Assembly: GCF_029865925.1 (NCBI RefSeq)
Contig: NZ_JARXAI010000087.1
Span: forward strand, 1 to 36,778
Origin: Sphingorhabdus sp.
Lineage (GTDB): Bacteria > Pseudomonadota > Alphaproteobacteria > Sphingomonadales > Sphingomonadaceae
Length of the DNA: 36,778 bases
Direction: 5' to 3'
Part shown: piece by piece, positions 1 to 9,573 of the stretch
How the letters are laid out: each line of letters starts with the position of its first letter
Position numbering within the stretch: the first letter of the stretch is position 1
Program-made: the position numbers and the translations under genes
Notes under the pieces: model-generated
What the model was told of the DNA's origin: nothing
Databases searched by the model: none
What the model saw: only the letters and a program-made list of their open reading frames with translations

Positions 1-75
1 ACCGTCTGCGCCACCAAGTGATTCGTCGAGAAGTGCCGCGAAATCGTCGCGGGTCGGGTTTGGCGAAGTTGCCAT
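1..75 (-). CDS. rpsA: 30S ribosomal protein S1, N-terminal end (partial)
   Basis: The minus strand encodes 25 residues from an ATG at 75 to the window edge, beginning MATSPNPTRDDFAALLDES. This matches the typical alphaproteobacterial S1 N-terminus. A TAAGGAAA ribosome-binding site lies about 10 bases upstream of the ATG. S1 is the large OB-fold ribosomal protein that helps 30S subunits bind mRNA. Its position just downstream of cmk on the same strand is the common proteobacterial cmk-rpsA order and supports the call. Only the extreme N-terminus is visible, so no S1 repeat can be checked. Confidence 0.85.
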   Translation of the reverse strand, partial: MATSPNPTRDDFAALLDESLGGADG

Positions 76-205
76 AGGTTAGAGTTTCCTTACGTACTTT
101 TTGTCCGGCCAGCCGGTTGGTTCCGACGGTCTTTGACCAGAGTTGCCTTGACGCCCGAATAGCAGCAAAGCGTTCGTTTTAAGAGGGTAACGAAGAAACG
201 TGCCT

Positions 206-284
206 GTCACCCTGAACGTGCTTCAGGGTCTTACTGATGAAGGCCAATGCCATAGTAAGATGCCGAACCAAGTTCAGCATGACG
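206..284. repeat. REP-like composite palindromic repeat, copy 1
   Basis: The cmk-rpsA gap holds two small imperfect palindromes: a CCCTGAA/TTCAGGG half (206-230) and a GCCGAA/TTCAGCATGACG half (261-284). The outer ends are GTCA and TGAC. The same two halves occur in the opposite order at 3180-3270, so this is a dispersed intergenic element rather than a gene-specific structure. Elements of this design are common in sphingomonad genomes. No coding content is seen. Confidence 0.65.
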
Positions 285-311
285 CAGCTTTCCTGCGAAA
301 CGCCCCGCCAC

Positions 312-938
312 TTACTTCTGACGGAGTTTCGACTCCACCAAAGATATCGCAGCTTGAACGGCGTCGCCTATAGTCAAATCGCCGGTATCAAGCAATAGCG
401 CGTCTTCGGCGGGTTTTAATGGGGCATCCAAGCGGCCCATATCGCGTTCGTCGCGGGCACGGATGTCGGCGAGGATATCCGCAAACGGGACATTGATGCC
501 CTGCCGTTGCATTTCATCGTGGCGTCGCCGTGCGCGGATCTCTGCAGGGGCGGTAACGAACAGCTTTACCGCAGCATGCGGCGCAATGACCGTGCCGATA
601 TCGCGGCCGTCAAGCAATGCCCCGCCGGGTTGATTGGCGAAATCCACCTGCCGCTTGTTAAGTGCGGCACGCACGTCGGGGTGGATGGACACACGGCTTG
701 CAAGGCCGCCAACCTCCTCGTTCCGCAGAACCGGATCATCAAGAATGCTTTCGGGAAAGCCACATCCAGCCAAAGCGTCCGCCGGATCGTCGGGGTTGCC
801 CTTACGCAATTGGACGTGCCTGCCTACCGCGCGGTAGAGCAGGCCCGTGTCCAAAAACGGCAACCCGAAATGCGCCGCCAATGCCTTTGCCAAAGTGCCT
901 TTGCCCGAGGCAGTTGGCCCGTCAACGGCGATAATCAT
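312..938 (-). CDS. cmk: Cytidylate kinase
   Basis: The 208-residue protein transfers phosphate from ATP to CMP or dCMP in the cytoplasm as part of pyrimidine nucleotide salvage. The N-terminus reads MIIAVDGPTASGKGT, with the P-loop at residues 7-15. Further on come the DTGLLYRAVG CMP-binding stretch, a DGRDIGTVIAP motif and a RRRHDE-RDMGR lid region. Length is close to the usual 210-230 residues. The ATG at 938 overlaps the stop of the upstream membrane-protein gene as ATGA, which points to translational coupling in an aroA-to-rpsA operon. Confidence 0.96.
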   Translation of the reverse strand: MIIAVDGPTASGKGTLAKALAAHFGLPFLDTGLLYRAVGRHVQLRKGNPDDPADALAGCGFPESILDDPVLRNEEVGGLASRVSIHPDVRAALNKRQVDFANQPGGALLDGRDIGTVIAPHAAVKLFVTAPAEIRARRRHDEMQRQGINVPFADILADIRARDERDMGRLDAPLKPAEDALLLDTGDLTIGDAVQAAISLVESKLRQK

Positions 939-1213
939 TTCGCTGCGTCTGCGTCAGCAGGGCGCGTCATCAGCGCCTTAATAATGCCAAAAAGCGCAAT
1001 TGCCATCCAGACGACTTCCAAAACCATCGTCGGAAGATTGAAATTTACCGTCAACGATATGGTTAGCAACGCCACGCCAAGGAAGTTTGCCGCATTGAAC
1101 CACAAGGCGTTCATCTGCTTCGTGAGGTTGCTATAGGTGAAAGCTGCCACGATGAAAAAGCTGCCAGCGAAGCCGACAAGATCCGCGGCGAAGAGCGACA
1201 GATATTCGGTCAA
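935..1213 (-). CDS. Small membrane protein, CBU_0592-like
   Basis: This 92-residue protein has about three hydrophobic segments (roughly residues 8-28, 38-58 and 64-84) and a short polar C-terminus. It resembles the small CBU_0592-type membrane proteins; biochemical function is unknown. The start is a TTG at 1213 that overlaps the aroA stop (TTGA), and the gene ends overlapping the cmk ATG. It therefore sits tightly coupled between aroA and cmk. No better start codon is available in frame. The family call is from recall of the sequence pattern. Confidence 0.7.
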   Translation of the reverse strand: MTEYLSLFAADLVGFAGSFFIVAAFTYSNLTKQMNALWFNAANFLGVALLTISLTVNFNLPTMVLEVVWMAIALFGIIKALMTRPADADAAK

Positions 1214-2544
1214 TGCTGCGCCTGCAGATTTTTTAGAATGTCTTCAAATGTCGGAAAACTAGTCGCGATAGGCGATACGTCGTCAACGGTGACCGCGTGA
1301 TAGCAATTCTGCCCTGCCACCGCGAAACTCATCGCGATGCGGTGGTCCAGTGCACTTGTCACGGTCGCGCTGCCTTCTAAGGGTTCGCCGCCGCTGCCTT
1401 CTATGATGAGCCCATCTTCACGCTCTTCAACCTGCGCACCAATGGCTCTGAGGCCAGTCGCCATGAGCGCAAGGCGGTCGGATTCTTTGACGCGCAGTTC
1501 GTCCAGCCCGCTCGTCGTCGTCCGGCCTTGTGCCATACTAGCGGCGACGAAGAATACCGGAAATTCATCAATCATGCTTGGCGCAACGTCGGGCGGCACG
1601 TTGATGCCGCGCAAAACCGAGTGCCGCGCGGTGATGTCGGCCACTGGCTCGCCGCCGACTTCGCGTTCGTTGGAATAGGTAAGGTCAGCGCCCATCGCCC
1701 GTAGCATCTTATACATGCCGGTGCGGGTCGGGTTCATGCCGACATGGGTAACGGTCACTTCGCTGCCTGGCGTAATCAAAGCGGCGACCACGAAGAACGC
1801 GGCTGACGAAGGGTCGCCGGGAACCTCAATTTGCTGCGGCTTCAGCTCTGCCTCACCCATCAACCGAATATGGCGCACGCCATCTGCACCGACATCGACC
1901 GTTAAATCTGCACCAAAACCGCGCAACATCCGTTCGCTATGGTCGCGGGTGGGCACTGGCTCGATGACTTCGGTGATGCCCGCAATGTTTAACCCCGCCA
2001 GCAAGACGGCGCTTTTGACTTGCGCAGAGGCCACCGGCAGGCGGTAGCTAATCGGTATGGCGGGCACCAGTCCTCGCACCATCAGCGGCAGCATCCCGCC
2101 GGGGCTCGCCGAAAACTCGGCGCCCATTTGGCTAAGCGGATCAATCACGCGGCCCATGGGGCGTTTGGACAGGCTTGCATCGCCAATGAACGTCGCGGTT
2201 AGCCGGTGGCTGGCGACCAGCCCCATCAATAACCGCGTGGAGGTGCCGCTGTTACCCATGTCCAGCGCACCAGAAGGCTGCATGAGGCCACCGACGCCAA
2301 CGCCGTGCACTGTCCAACTGCCTTCGCCGTTCCGTTCAATATGTGCGCCCATTGCCCGCATGGCGGCGGCAGTGGCCAAAACGTCTTCGCCCTCAAGCAA
2401 GCCAGAGATATTGCTTGTCCCCACTGCAAGTGCGCTCAACATAAGAGCGCGATGTGAGATGGATTTGTCGCCAGGAACCTTAAGCGTGCCGCGTAACGGG
2501 CCGCTTGGCTGGAAACTGCCGGAACGAGATTGCGCACTGTACAT
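1210..2544 (-). CDS. aroA: 3-phosphoshikimate 1-carboxyvinyltransferase (EPSP synthase)
   Basis: The 444-residue enzyme joins phosphoenolpyruvate to shikimate-3-phosphate, the sixth step of the shikimate pathway to aromatic amino acids. Visible motifs are PGDKSISHRA near residue 24, GNSGTSTR for PEP binding, FIGDASLSKRPMGR, ASAQVKSAVLLAG, GDPSSAAFF, DEFPVFFVAA, RVKESDRL and LDHRIAMSF. The overall sequence resembles the class II (CP4-like) type of alphaproteobacteria, but the residue aligned with CP4 Ala100 is Gly (GNSGT instead of GNAAT). It is the first visible gene of the minus-strand operon. The ATG at 2544 faces a divergent gene at 2701, leaving about 156 bases for promoters. Confidence 0.97.
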   Translation of the reverse strand: MYSAQSRSGSFQPSGPLRGTLKVPGDKSISHRALMLSALAVGTSNISGLLEGEDVLATAAAMRAMGAHIERNGEGSWTVHGVGVGGLMQPSGALDMGNSGTSTRLLMGLVASHRLTATFIGDASLSKRPMGRVIDPLSQMGAEFSASPGGMLPLMVRGLVPAIPISYRLPVASAQVKSAVLLAGLNIAGITEVIEPVPTRDHSERMLRGFGADLTVDVGADGVRHIRLMGEAELKPQQIEVPGDPSSAAFFVVAALITPGSEVTVTHVGMNPTRTGMYKMLRAMGADLTYSNEREVGGEPVADITARHSVLRGINVPPDVAPSMIDEFPVFFVAASMAQGRTTTSGLDELRVKESDRLALMATGLRAIGAQVEEREDGLIIEGSGGEPLEGSATVTSALDHRIAMSFAVAGQNCYHAVTVDDVSPIATSFPTFEDILKNLQAQH

Positions 2545-2700
2545 GATGTTTTTCGCTTTGCGGATGATGCGCGATCAAGTCAACGACCACAGTAATTTTT
2601 GACAGCGGCGCGTCGCTGTGGCAAAGGCCGCGCCAATTGACGGTGATTCACAGACGTGGATTGCCTTTCCAAGCCAGTTTAAAAAGGATTTAAGGCCGCC

Positions 2701-3018
2701 ATGATCAAGTCTGAATGGGGAACCAAGCGCACTTGCCCGAAATGTGGCGTTCGTTTTTATGATCTGACCAAGGATGAGCCGGTTGAATGCATCGAATGCG
2801 GCAACCAGTGGACGCCAGAGCCAGTTCTGAAATCGAAGCAGCCAATGCCGTTTGAAGAAGTCGAAAAGAAAAAAGACGACTGTGATCTGGCCGATGACGA
2901 TCTCGACATTGACGTCGATGCTGTCGACGGCGACGTTTCGCCAGACAATGATGTTGACTTGGGTGGTGACGAAGATCTTGGCGTTGCCGGCACCGAAGGC
3001 GAACCTGACGACATCTAA
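2701..3018 (+). CDS. TIGR02300 family acidic zinc-ribbon protein
   Basis: The 105-residue protein starts with a two-CxxC zinc-ribbon-like segment (CPKCGVRFYDL, then CIECG, about residues 14-37) and includes the FYDL signature of the TIGR02300 family, found mainly in alphaproteobacteria. The C-terminal half is strongly acidic (many Asp and Glu after residue 55) and looks disordered. Function is unknown. The start at 2701 follows a GGATTTAAGG stretch. The next plus-strand element is tRNA-Ala. Confidence 0.88.
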   Translation: MIKSEWGTKRTCPKCGVRFYDLTKDEPVECIECGNQWTPEPVLKSKQPMPFEEVEKKKDDCDLADDDLDIDVDAVDGDVSPDNDVDLGGDEDLGVAGTEGEPDDI

Positions 3019-3039
3019 TCTTCGCGCTTGATATATATA

Positions 3040-3062
3040 GGAGCGCCCGCTAGTGGCGCTCC
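3040..3062. other. Perfect hairpin between TIGR02300 gene and tRNA
   Basis: GGAGCGCC (3040-3047) pairs perfectly with GGCGCTCC (3055-3062) around a 7-base loop. No T-run follows on the plus strand, so it is not a textbook intrinsic terminator. It could be a weak terminator, an mRNA 3'-end stabiliser or a processing signal ahead of the tRNA. Confidence 0.5.
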
Positions 3063-3091
3063 TCACCAAGGCCGCTTCTGGGCGGCTATAT

Positions 3092-3167
3092 GGGGCCTTA
3101 GCTCAGCTGGTAGAGCGCTACACTGGCAGTGTAGAGGTCAGGGGTTCGACTCCCCTAGGCTCCACCA
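3092..3167 (+). tRNA. tRNA-Ala (anticodon GGC)
   Basis: The 76-base sequence folds as a full cloverleaf. The acceptor stem GGGGCCT pairs with AGGCTCC (one G-T). The D arm holds AGCTCAGCTGGTAGAGC. The anticodon stem CTACA/TGTAG encloses loop CTGGCAG, so the anticodon is GGC and reads GCC alanine codons. The T arm is AGGGGTTCGACTCCCCT. The 3' CCA is encoded. Confidence 0.97.
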
Positions 3168-3179
3168 ACCTTCGACACA

Positions 3180-3270
3180 CGTCATGCTGAACTTGTTTCA
3201 GCATCCATTTGCAAGCTTCGACCGTAGGGTTGAGATGCACGATGGACCCTGAACCGATTTCAGGGTGACG
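3180..3270. repeat. REP-like composite palindromic repeat, copy 2
   Basis: CGTCATGCTGAACTTG with TTTCAGCAT forms a first palindrome (3180-3205). CCCTGAACCG with TTTCAGGGTGACG forms a second (3247-3270). The whole element is bounded by CGTCA and TGACG. It carries the same halves as 206-284 in inverted order and lies between tRNA-Ala and obgE. Confidence 0.7.
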
Positions 3271-3319
3271 ATATTGGGTAGCTAACCCGACACTGGCCAA
3301 AACCGGCATTCTCCCCTAA

Positions 3320-5492
<2,173 letters not shown>

Positions 5493-5496
<4 letters not shown>

Positions 5497-6401
5497 AGAC
5501 AGTTGCGCTGACGGGCGCGACGGGCTTTGTCGGGCGGATAACGCTTGACCGACTGCTTGCCGCTGGTTGGCATGTGCGCGCGTTGACGCGGCGCGACCAG
5601 CCCAAGAAAGCCGGGGTAACTTGGGTACATGGGCGCCTGGATGATGCCGCCAGCCTCATCGAATTATGCAAAGGGGCCGATGCCGTCTTACATGTCGCAG
5701 GCGTCGTAAACGCGCCCGATGCGGCAGGTTTTGAAAGCGGTAATGTGACGGGTACGAAACTTATGCTCGCTGCAGCAGCATCGGCAAGCATCGGTCGCTT
5801 CGTCCATGTTTCCTCACTCGCCGCCCGCCACCCTGCCTTGTCGATATACGGTGCCAGTAAAGCGAAAGCAGAATATTTGGTGCGCTGCTCCAAACTCGAC
5901 TGGACCGTCATCCGTCCGCCGGGAGTCTACGGCCCCGGTGACACCGAAATGTTCGACATGTTTCGTATTGCTGCTAAAGGCTGGGCCTTGTTGCCGCCAC
6001 GCGGACGCGTCTCCGTCATCCATGTCGATGATTTGGCGCGTTTGCTTGTGACATTGCTGTCGGCTTCTGATGTATCGAAGCGGGTTTTTGAGGCTGATGA
6101 CTCTATGGTGGGCGGGTGGAGCCATGAAGCTTTTGCCAAGGCCATTGGCGCGGCAGTCGGACGCAAAATCACAACAGTGCACGCGCCGCGCTTTCTTCTA
6201 AATATTGCGGGATGGGCCGATCGGGCTATTCGGGGACCAAAGGCAAAGTTGACGCCGGATCGCGCCAATTATCTTGCGCATCCCGACTGGACCATTGACC
6301 CGGACGCCGCGCCAGCGCCCGAACTTTGGAAGCCGGAAATGGCCACACCAAAGGGGCTTCAGGACACAGTAACATGGTATCGCAAGCAAGGGTGGATGTA
6401 G
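5493..6401 (+). CDS. cerR: Extended SDR, probable ceramide reductase
   Basis: The 302-residue NAD(P)-dependent reductase/epimerase-type protein has a Rossmann motif TGATGFVG (residues 7-14), VHVSS (104-108) and the SDR catalytic pair YGASK (Tyr119, Lys123). The start is taken as the GTG at 5493, overlapping the proB stop as GTGA. Upstream in-frame codons would lie inside proB and before the Rossmann strand. In Caulobacter the SDR next to SPT (CC_1164) is required for ceramide synthesis and is proposed to reduce the 3-keto group. The matching position here, just before an ACP and SPT, supports the same role. The exact substrate is inferred from context. Confidence 0.85.
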
Positions 6402-6491
6402 CGCCTTGGCCTTGCCCTTTTGCCGCCTTATTCCCTTGCCATAGCGCCACGATATAGCGCAATAGTCGCAACCTATTTCGAGGATTTACGA

Positions 6492-6737
6492 ATGACTGAC
6501 CGAAGCGAAATGTTTGATCGCCTGAAGGGCTTGATTGCGCCATTTAACAAAAAAGGCGTTGATGTCAGTGAGACAACAACCTTTGCTGGCGACCTTGAAT
6601 GGGACAGCCTGACCGTCATGGACTTTGTCGCGGAAGTCGAAGACAGCTTCGACATCATCATCAGCATGAATTTGCAGGCAGAGATCGAAAATGTCGGCCA
6701 GTTGGTCGATGCCGTGACCAAGCTAACCGCTGCCTAA
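6492..6737 (+). CDS. Acyl carrier protein of the sphingolipid locus
   Basis: The 81-residue protein is an acyl carrier protein with the phosphopantetheine attachment motif LEWDSLTVMDF, Ser39 being the modified residue. It is acidic and all-helical in pattern. The ATG at 6492 has GAGGAT about seven bases upstream, and an upstream extension would have no ACP homology. It lies 19 bases before the SPT gene. In Caulobacter the equivalent dedicated ACP (CC_1163) is needed for ceramide formation and is thought to present the fatty acyl chain to SPT. The same role is likely here. Confidence 0.93.
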   Translation: MTDRSEMFDRLKGLIAPFNKKGVDVSETTTFAGDLEWDSLTVMDFVAEVEDSFDIIISMNLQAEIENVGQLVDAVTKLTAA

Positions 6738-6756
6738 TTTTTTACGAGAGACGGTA

Positions 6757-7956
6757 ATGACTGACTTATTTTCAAAATTTGACGCTTTAATCGCCCAGCG
6801 CGAAGGTCTGCTCGCCACTGGTGTGAAGGACCCGTTCAGCCTTGTGATGGAAGAGGTGAAGTCCCCAACCGTTGCCGTCGTCAATGGCAAGGAAACGATC
6901 CTGCTTGGCACCTATAATTATATGGGCATGACCTTTGATGATGATGTCATCGCGGCAGGCAAGAAAGCTTTGGACGAATTTGGCGCGGGCACCACGGGCA
7001 GCCGCGTTCTGAATGGTACGTTTCAGGGCCACAAGGAATGCGAAGACGCGTTGAAGGAATTTTACGGAATGGACCATGCGATGGTCTTTTCGACGGGCTA
7101 TCAGGCCAATTTAGGCATTATCAGCACGATCGCGGGCAAGGGCGATTACATCATCCTCGATATCGACAGCCATGCGTCGATCTATGATGGCTGCAAAATG
7201 GGCGATGCCGAAATCGTTGCCTTCCGCCATAATGACGTGGAAGCGCTTGAGAAGCGCCTTAAGCGTTTGCCCGCCGATGCAGGCAAGTTGGTGGTGCTTG
7301 AGGGCGTCTATTCGATGCTTGGCGATGTTGCTCCTTTGAAGGAGATGATCCGCGTTTCGAAAGAAGCGGGCGCGATGATCTTGGTCGATGAAGCGCACTC
7401 GATGGGTTTCATTGGCGAAAATGGCCGGGGTGTTGCCGAAGAGCAAGGCGTGTTGGACGATGTTGATTTCATCATCGGCACATTCTCCAAATCTGTCGGC
7501 ACGGTTGGCGGTTTCTGTGTGTCAAACCACCCGAAGTTCGAAATCATGCGGCTCGTGTGCCGCCCTTATGTGTTCACCGCCTCGCTTCCACCTTCGGTCG
7601 TCGCATGTTCCGCCGCGAGCATCCGCAAGCTGATGCACAATAGCAATAAGCGCGGGCATTTGTGGGAGAATTCGAAGAGCCTGCATCAGGGCCTGCGCGA
7701 TTTGGGCTTCCAATTGGGCACACCCAATGCGCAAAGCGCGATCATTGCCGTGATCATGCCCGATCTGGAAAAGGGCGCGGCCATGTGGGCGGCGTTGCTT
7801 GAAAACGGGCTATATGTGAACTTGGCGCGGCCACCAGCGACACCAGCGGGCATGACCTTGCTGCGGTGTTCATTATGCGCCGAACATAGCAGCGAACAGG
7901 TCGCTGACATTCTCGACCGCTTCGAACGCGCGGGCAAAGCCGTAGGGATTATCTGA
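6757..7956 (+). CDS. spt: Serine palmitoyltransferase
   Basis: The 399-residue PLP enzyme of the alpha-oxoamine synthase family condenses L-serine with an acyl thioester to 3-ketosphinganine, the first step of sphingolipid synthesis. Residues known from the Sphingomonas paucimobilis enzyme (His159, Asp231, His234, Lys265, Arg378, Arg390, as I recall them) all reappear with a constant offset of 20: His139, Asp211 and His214 in DEAHSMG, Lys245 in GTFSKSVGTVGG, Arg358 and Arg370. This makes SPT much more likely than KBL, BioF or HemA. It follows its ACP in a tight operon with cerR, and a DUF1275 gene starts 10 bases after its stop. Confidence 0.96.
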   Translation: MTDLFSKFDALIAQREGLLATGVKDPFSLVMEEVKSPTVAVVNGKETILLGTYNYMGMTFDDDVIAAGKKALDEFGAGTTGSRVLNGTFQGHKECEDALKEFYGMDHAMVFSTGYQANLGIISTIAGKGDYIILDIDSHASIYDGCKMGDAEIVAFRHNDVEALEKRLKRLPADAGKLVVLEGVYSMLGDVAPLKEMIRVSKEAGAMILVDEAHSMGFIGENGRGVAEEQGVLDDVDFIIGTFSKSVGTVGGFCVSNHPKFEIMRLVCRPYVFTASLPPSVVACSAASIRKLMHNSNKRGHLWENSKSLHQGLRDLGFQLGTPNAQSAIIAVIMPDLEKGAAMWAALLENGLYVNLARPPATPAGMTLLRCSLCAEHSSEQVADILDRFERAGKAVGII

Positions 7957-7966
7957 CGGCTGGCCT

Positions 7967-8620
7967 ATGACCAAGCTTGACCGGAATGCCCGGATATTGG
8001 CCGTAAGTTTCGCGGCCATGGCGGGCATGGTCGACGCCATCGGCTTTTTGGCTAGCGGCGGGTTTTTCCTGTCTTTTATGAGCGGCAATTCCACGCGCTT
8101 TAGCGTCGGTGTGGTCGAAGGCGCGCCCTATGTCGGCATGGTGTCGCTGTTGTTGTTAAGCTTTATCGGTGGCGTGGTTGCAGGGTCGCTTATTGGCCGC
8201 AAGAATATGCTCTCGCCGTCGCGGCGGCAGGCATATATCCTCATCATCATATCCATATTGCTGTTTGCCGCGCCTGTAATCGCAAGCTTCGAATTTCTGC
8301 TCTTTGGCCTTTGCCTCGCGGCATTTTGCATGGGTTTGGAAAACACGCTTTTTGAACGCGAGGGTTCGGTCTCTTTCGGGCTCACTTATATGACGGGCGC
8401 GTTGGTTAAGATTGGTCAGGGGCTTGCGACATTGATGAGCGGCGGCGCGCGGTTTGCGTGGGTGCCCTATCTTTTGCTATGGATTGGACTTGTCAGTGGC
8501 GCTGCTATCGGCGCGCTGCTGTTCGGTTTTTTCGGGCTTGATAGCCTGTGGTTGCCTGCCGGCTATGCCGGGGTCTTTGCGCTGCTGCTGTTGGCACAGG
8601 GCAAACGCATCATGCCCTAG
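7967..8620 (+). CDS. YoaK/DUF1275 family membrane protein
   Basis: The 217-residue protein has about six hydrophobic segments and the DUF1275 pattern: GMVDAIGFLASGGFFLSFMSGNSTR near residues 20-45 and YMTGALVKIGQGLA in the middle. Function of the family is unknown. The ATG is 10 bases after the spt stop, so the gene is probably cotranscribed with the ceramide genes. Its stop TAG shares the palindromic CTAG with the stop of the convergent gene at 8617. Confidence 0.88.
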   Translation: MTKLDRNARILAVSFAAMAGMVDAIGFLASGGFFLSFMSGNSTRFSVGVVEGAPYVGMVSLLLLSFIGGVVAGSLIGRKNMLSPSRRQAYILIIISILLFAAPVIASFEFLLFGLCLAAFCMGLENTLFEREGSVSFGLTYMTGALVKIGQGLATLMSGGARFAWVPYLLLWIGLVSGAAIGALLFGFFGLDSLWLPAGYAGVFALLLLAQGKRIMP

Positions 8621-9564
8621 CGCACCGCGCCTCTCGCCAAAAGCTTCGGCACCAGAAACAAAGCGGCGACTAAGGGCCATTTGCGCTGCCATGGCCGAAT
8701 ATGGATGTGCGTGCCTGCATGGCGGTTTATCTTCCACGCCAGATAATCGATCCCGCCAGCATAGGTGAACGCGGCCTTGCCAAGCCGTGCAATGGTCAAC
8801 AGCTTGCCGCGCCGACGCAGGCCTGGCCATCGGTTTTTCTCGAGAGCAATTCTGCCATCGACATCAGGCAGCAGCACAATTTTGCCGCCGCGCAGTGCGT
8901 TGGCGATCTGCGTATGATGCAAGGCGGCAGCCCCGATGCGTTCGTAGCGTTCGGGGTCAAACGCGATCACCGACGATGGCCGGTCTTTACGTTCGGCGCG
9001 CAACTCGGCGCTATAGGTCATCTGAAACCCGGATTGCCATAAATCAAGCACATCAACCTCGCGTTCAACAAACGCCAGCGCCGCGTTCAACAACGTCGGG
9101 GCCGCGCCGCAGATAGCATTAACTGCGGATACCCGGGCAGCTGCGTCGGCACACCAAACCAGGCGTGACGGCTGTGCAAAGCGCGCCCACACCGATACAG
9201 CAGACGCGGCGGGCCGGTTAAGATCGTGGAAGTCTCTCTCGCTCAACACCGCGACTTTGGCGATTAGCTCATCATGCTGAAACGGGAAAACATTGGGCGG
9301 TAAACGGCGGTTCCAAGTCGCAAGCCACGTCTTACCATAAGCGGCCTGATAGTCCGAAACGATGAGATAGAAATCGAGCATTTCGCCCTGCAATTGTTCG
9401 GATCGCAAGCAAGAACCATAGAATAAGACAGCGCGCGCCGCATCGCCATATTGCGCGGCAATCTGCGCGGCAAAGTCGCAGACACCCGCTTGCGCTGGAA
9501 CAGCCAGCTCTTCAGCCACAAGTTGCGTAAGCGAATGCATGTCGGGGGGTTTAGCCCTGTTCAC
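8617..9564 (-). CDS. Nucleotidyltransferase-like protein of the sphingolipid locus
   Basis: The 315-residue protein has a pattern like the pol-beta nucleotidyltransferase fold near its N-terminus: LFYGSCLRSEQLQGEMLDFYLIV, with Gly50-Ser51 and Asp64. The usual second Asp of the DxD pair appears to be Tyr66. The middle is helical and the C-terminus basic with a hydrophobic end, so it may touch the membrane. It is 9 bases downstream of the ceramide-kinase-like gene, hence one operon. A head-group step on phosphorylated ceramide is an inference from context; Caulobacter has comparable extra genes for ceramide phosphoglycerate. The start is GTG at 9564; an ATG at 9540 is an alternative. Confidence 0.6.
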   Translation of the reverse strand: MNRAKPPDMHSLTQLVAEELAVPAQAGVCDFAAQIAAQYGDAARAVLFYGSCLRSEQLQGEMLDFYLIVSDYQAAYGKTWLATWNRRLPPNVFPFQHDELIAKVAVLSERDFHDLNRPAASAVSVWARFAQPSRLVWCADAAARVSAVNAICGAAPTLLNAALAFVEREVDVLDLWQSGFQMTYSAELRAERKDRPSSVIAFDPERYERIGAAALHHTQIANALRGGKIVLLPDVDGRIALEKNRWPGLRRRGKLLTIARLGKAAFTYAGGIDYLAWKINRHAGTHIHIRPWQRKWPLVAALFLVPKLLARGAVR

Positions 9565-9573
9565 CGCAGCTTG

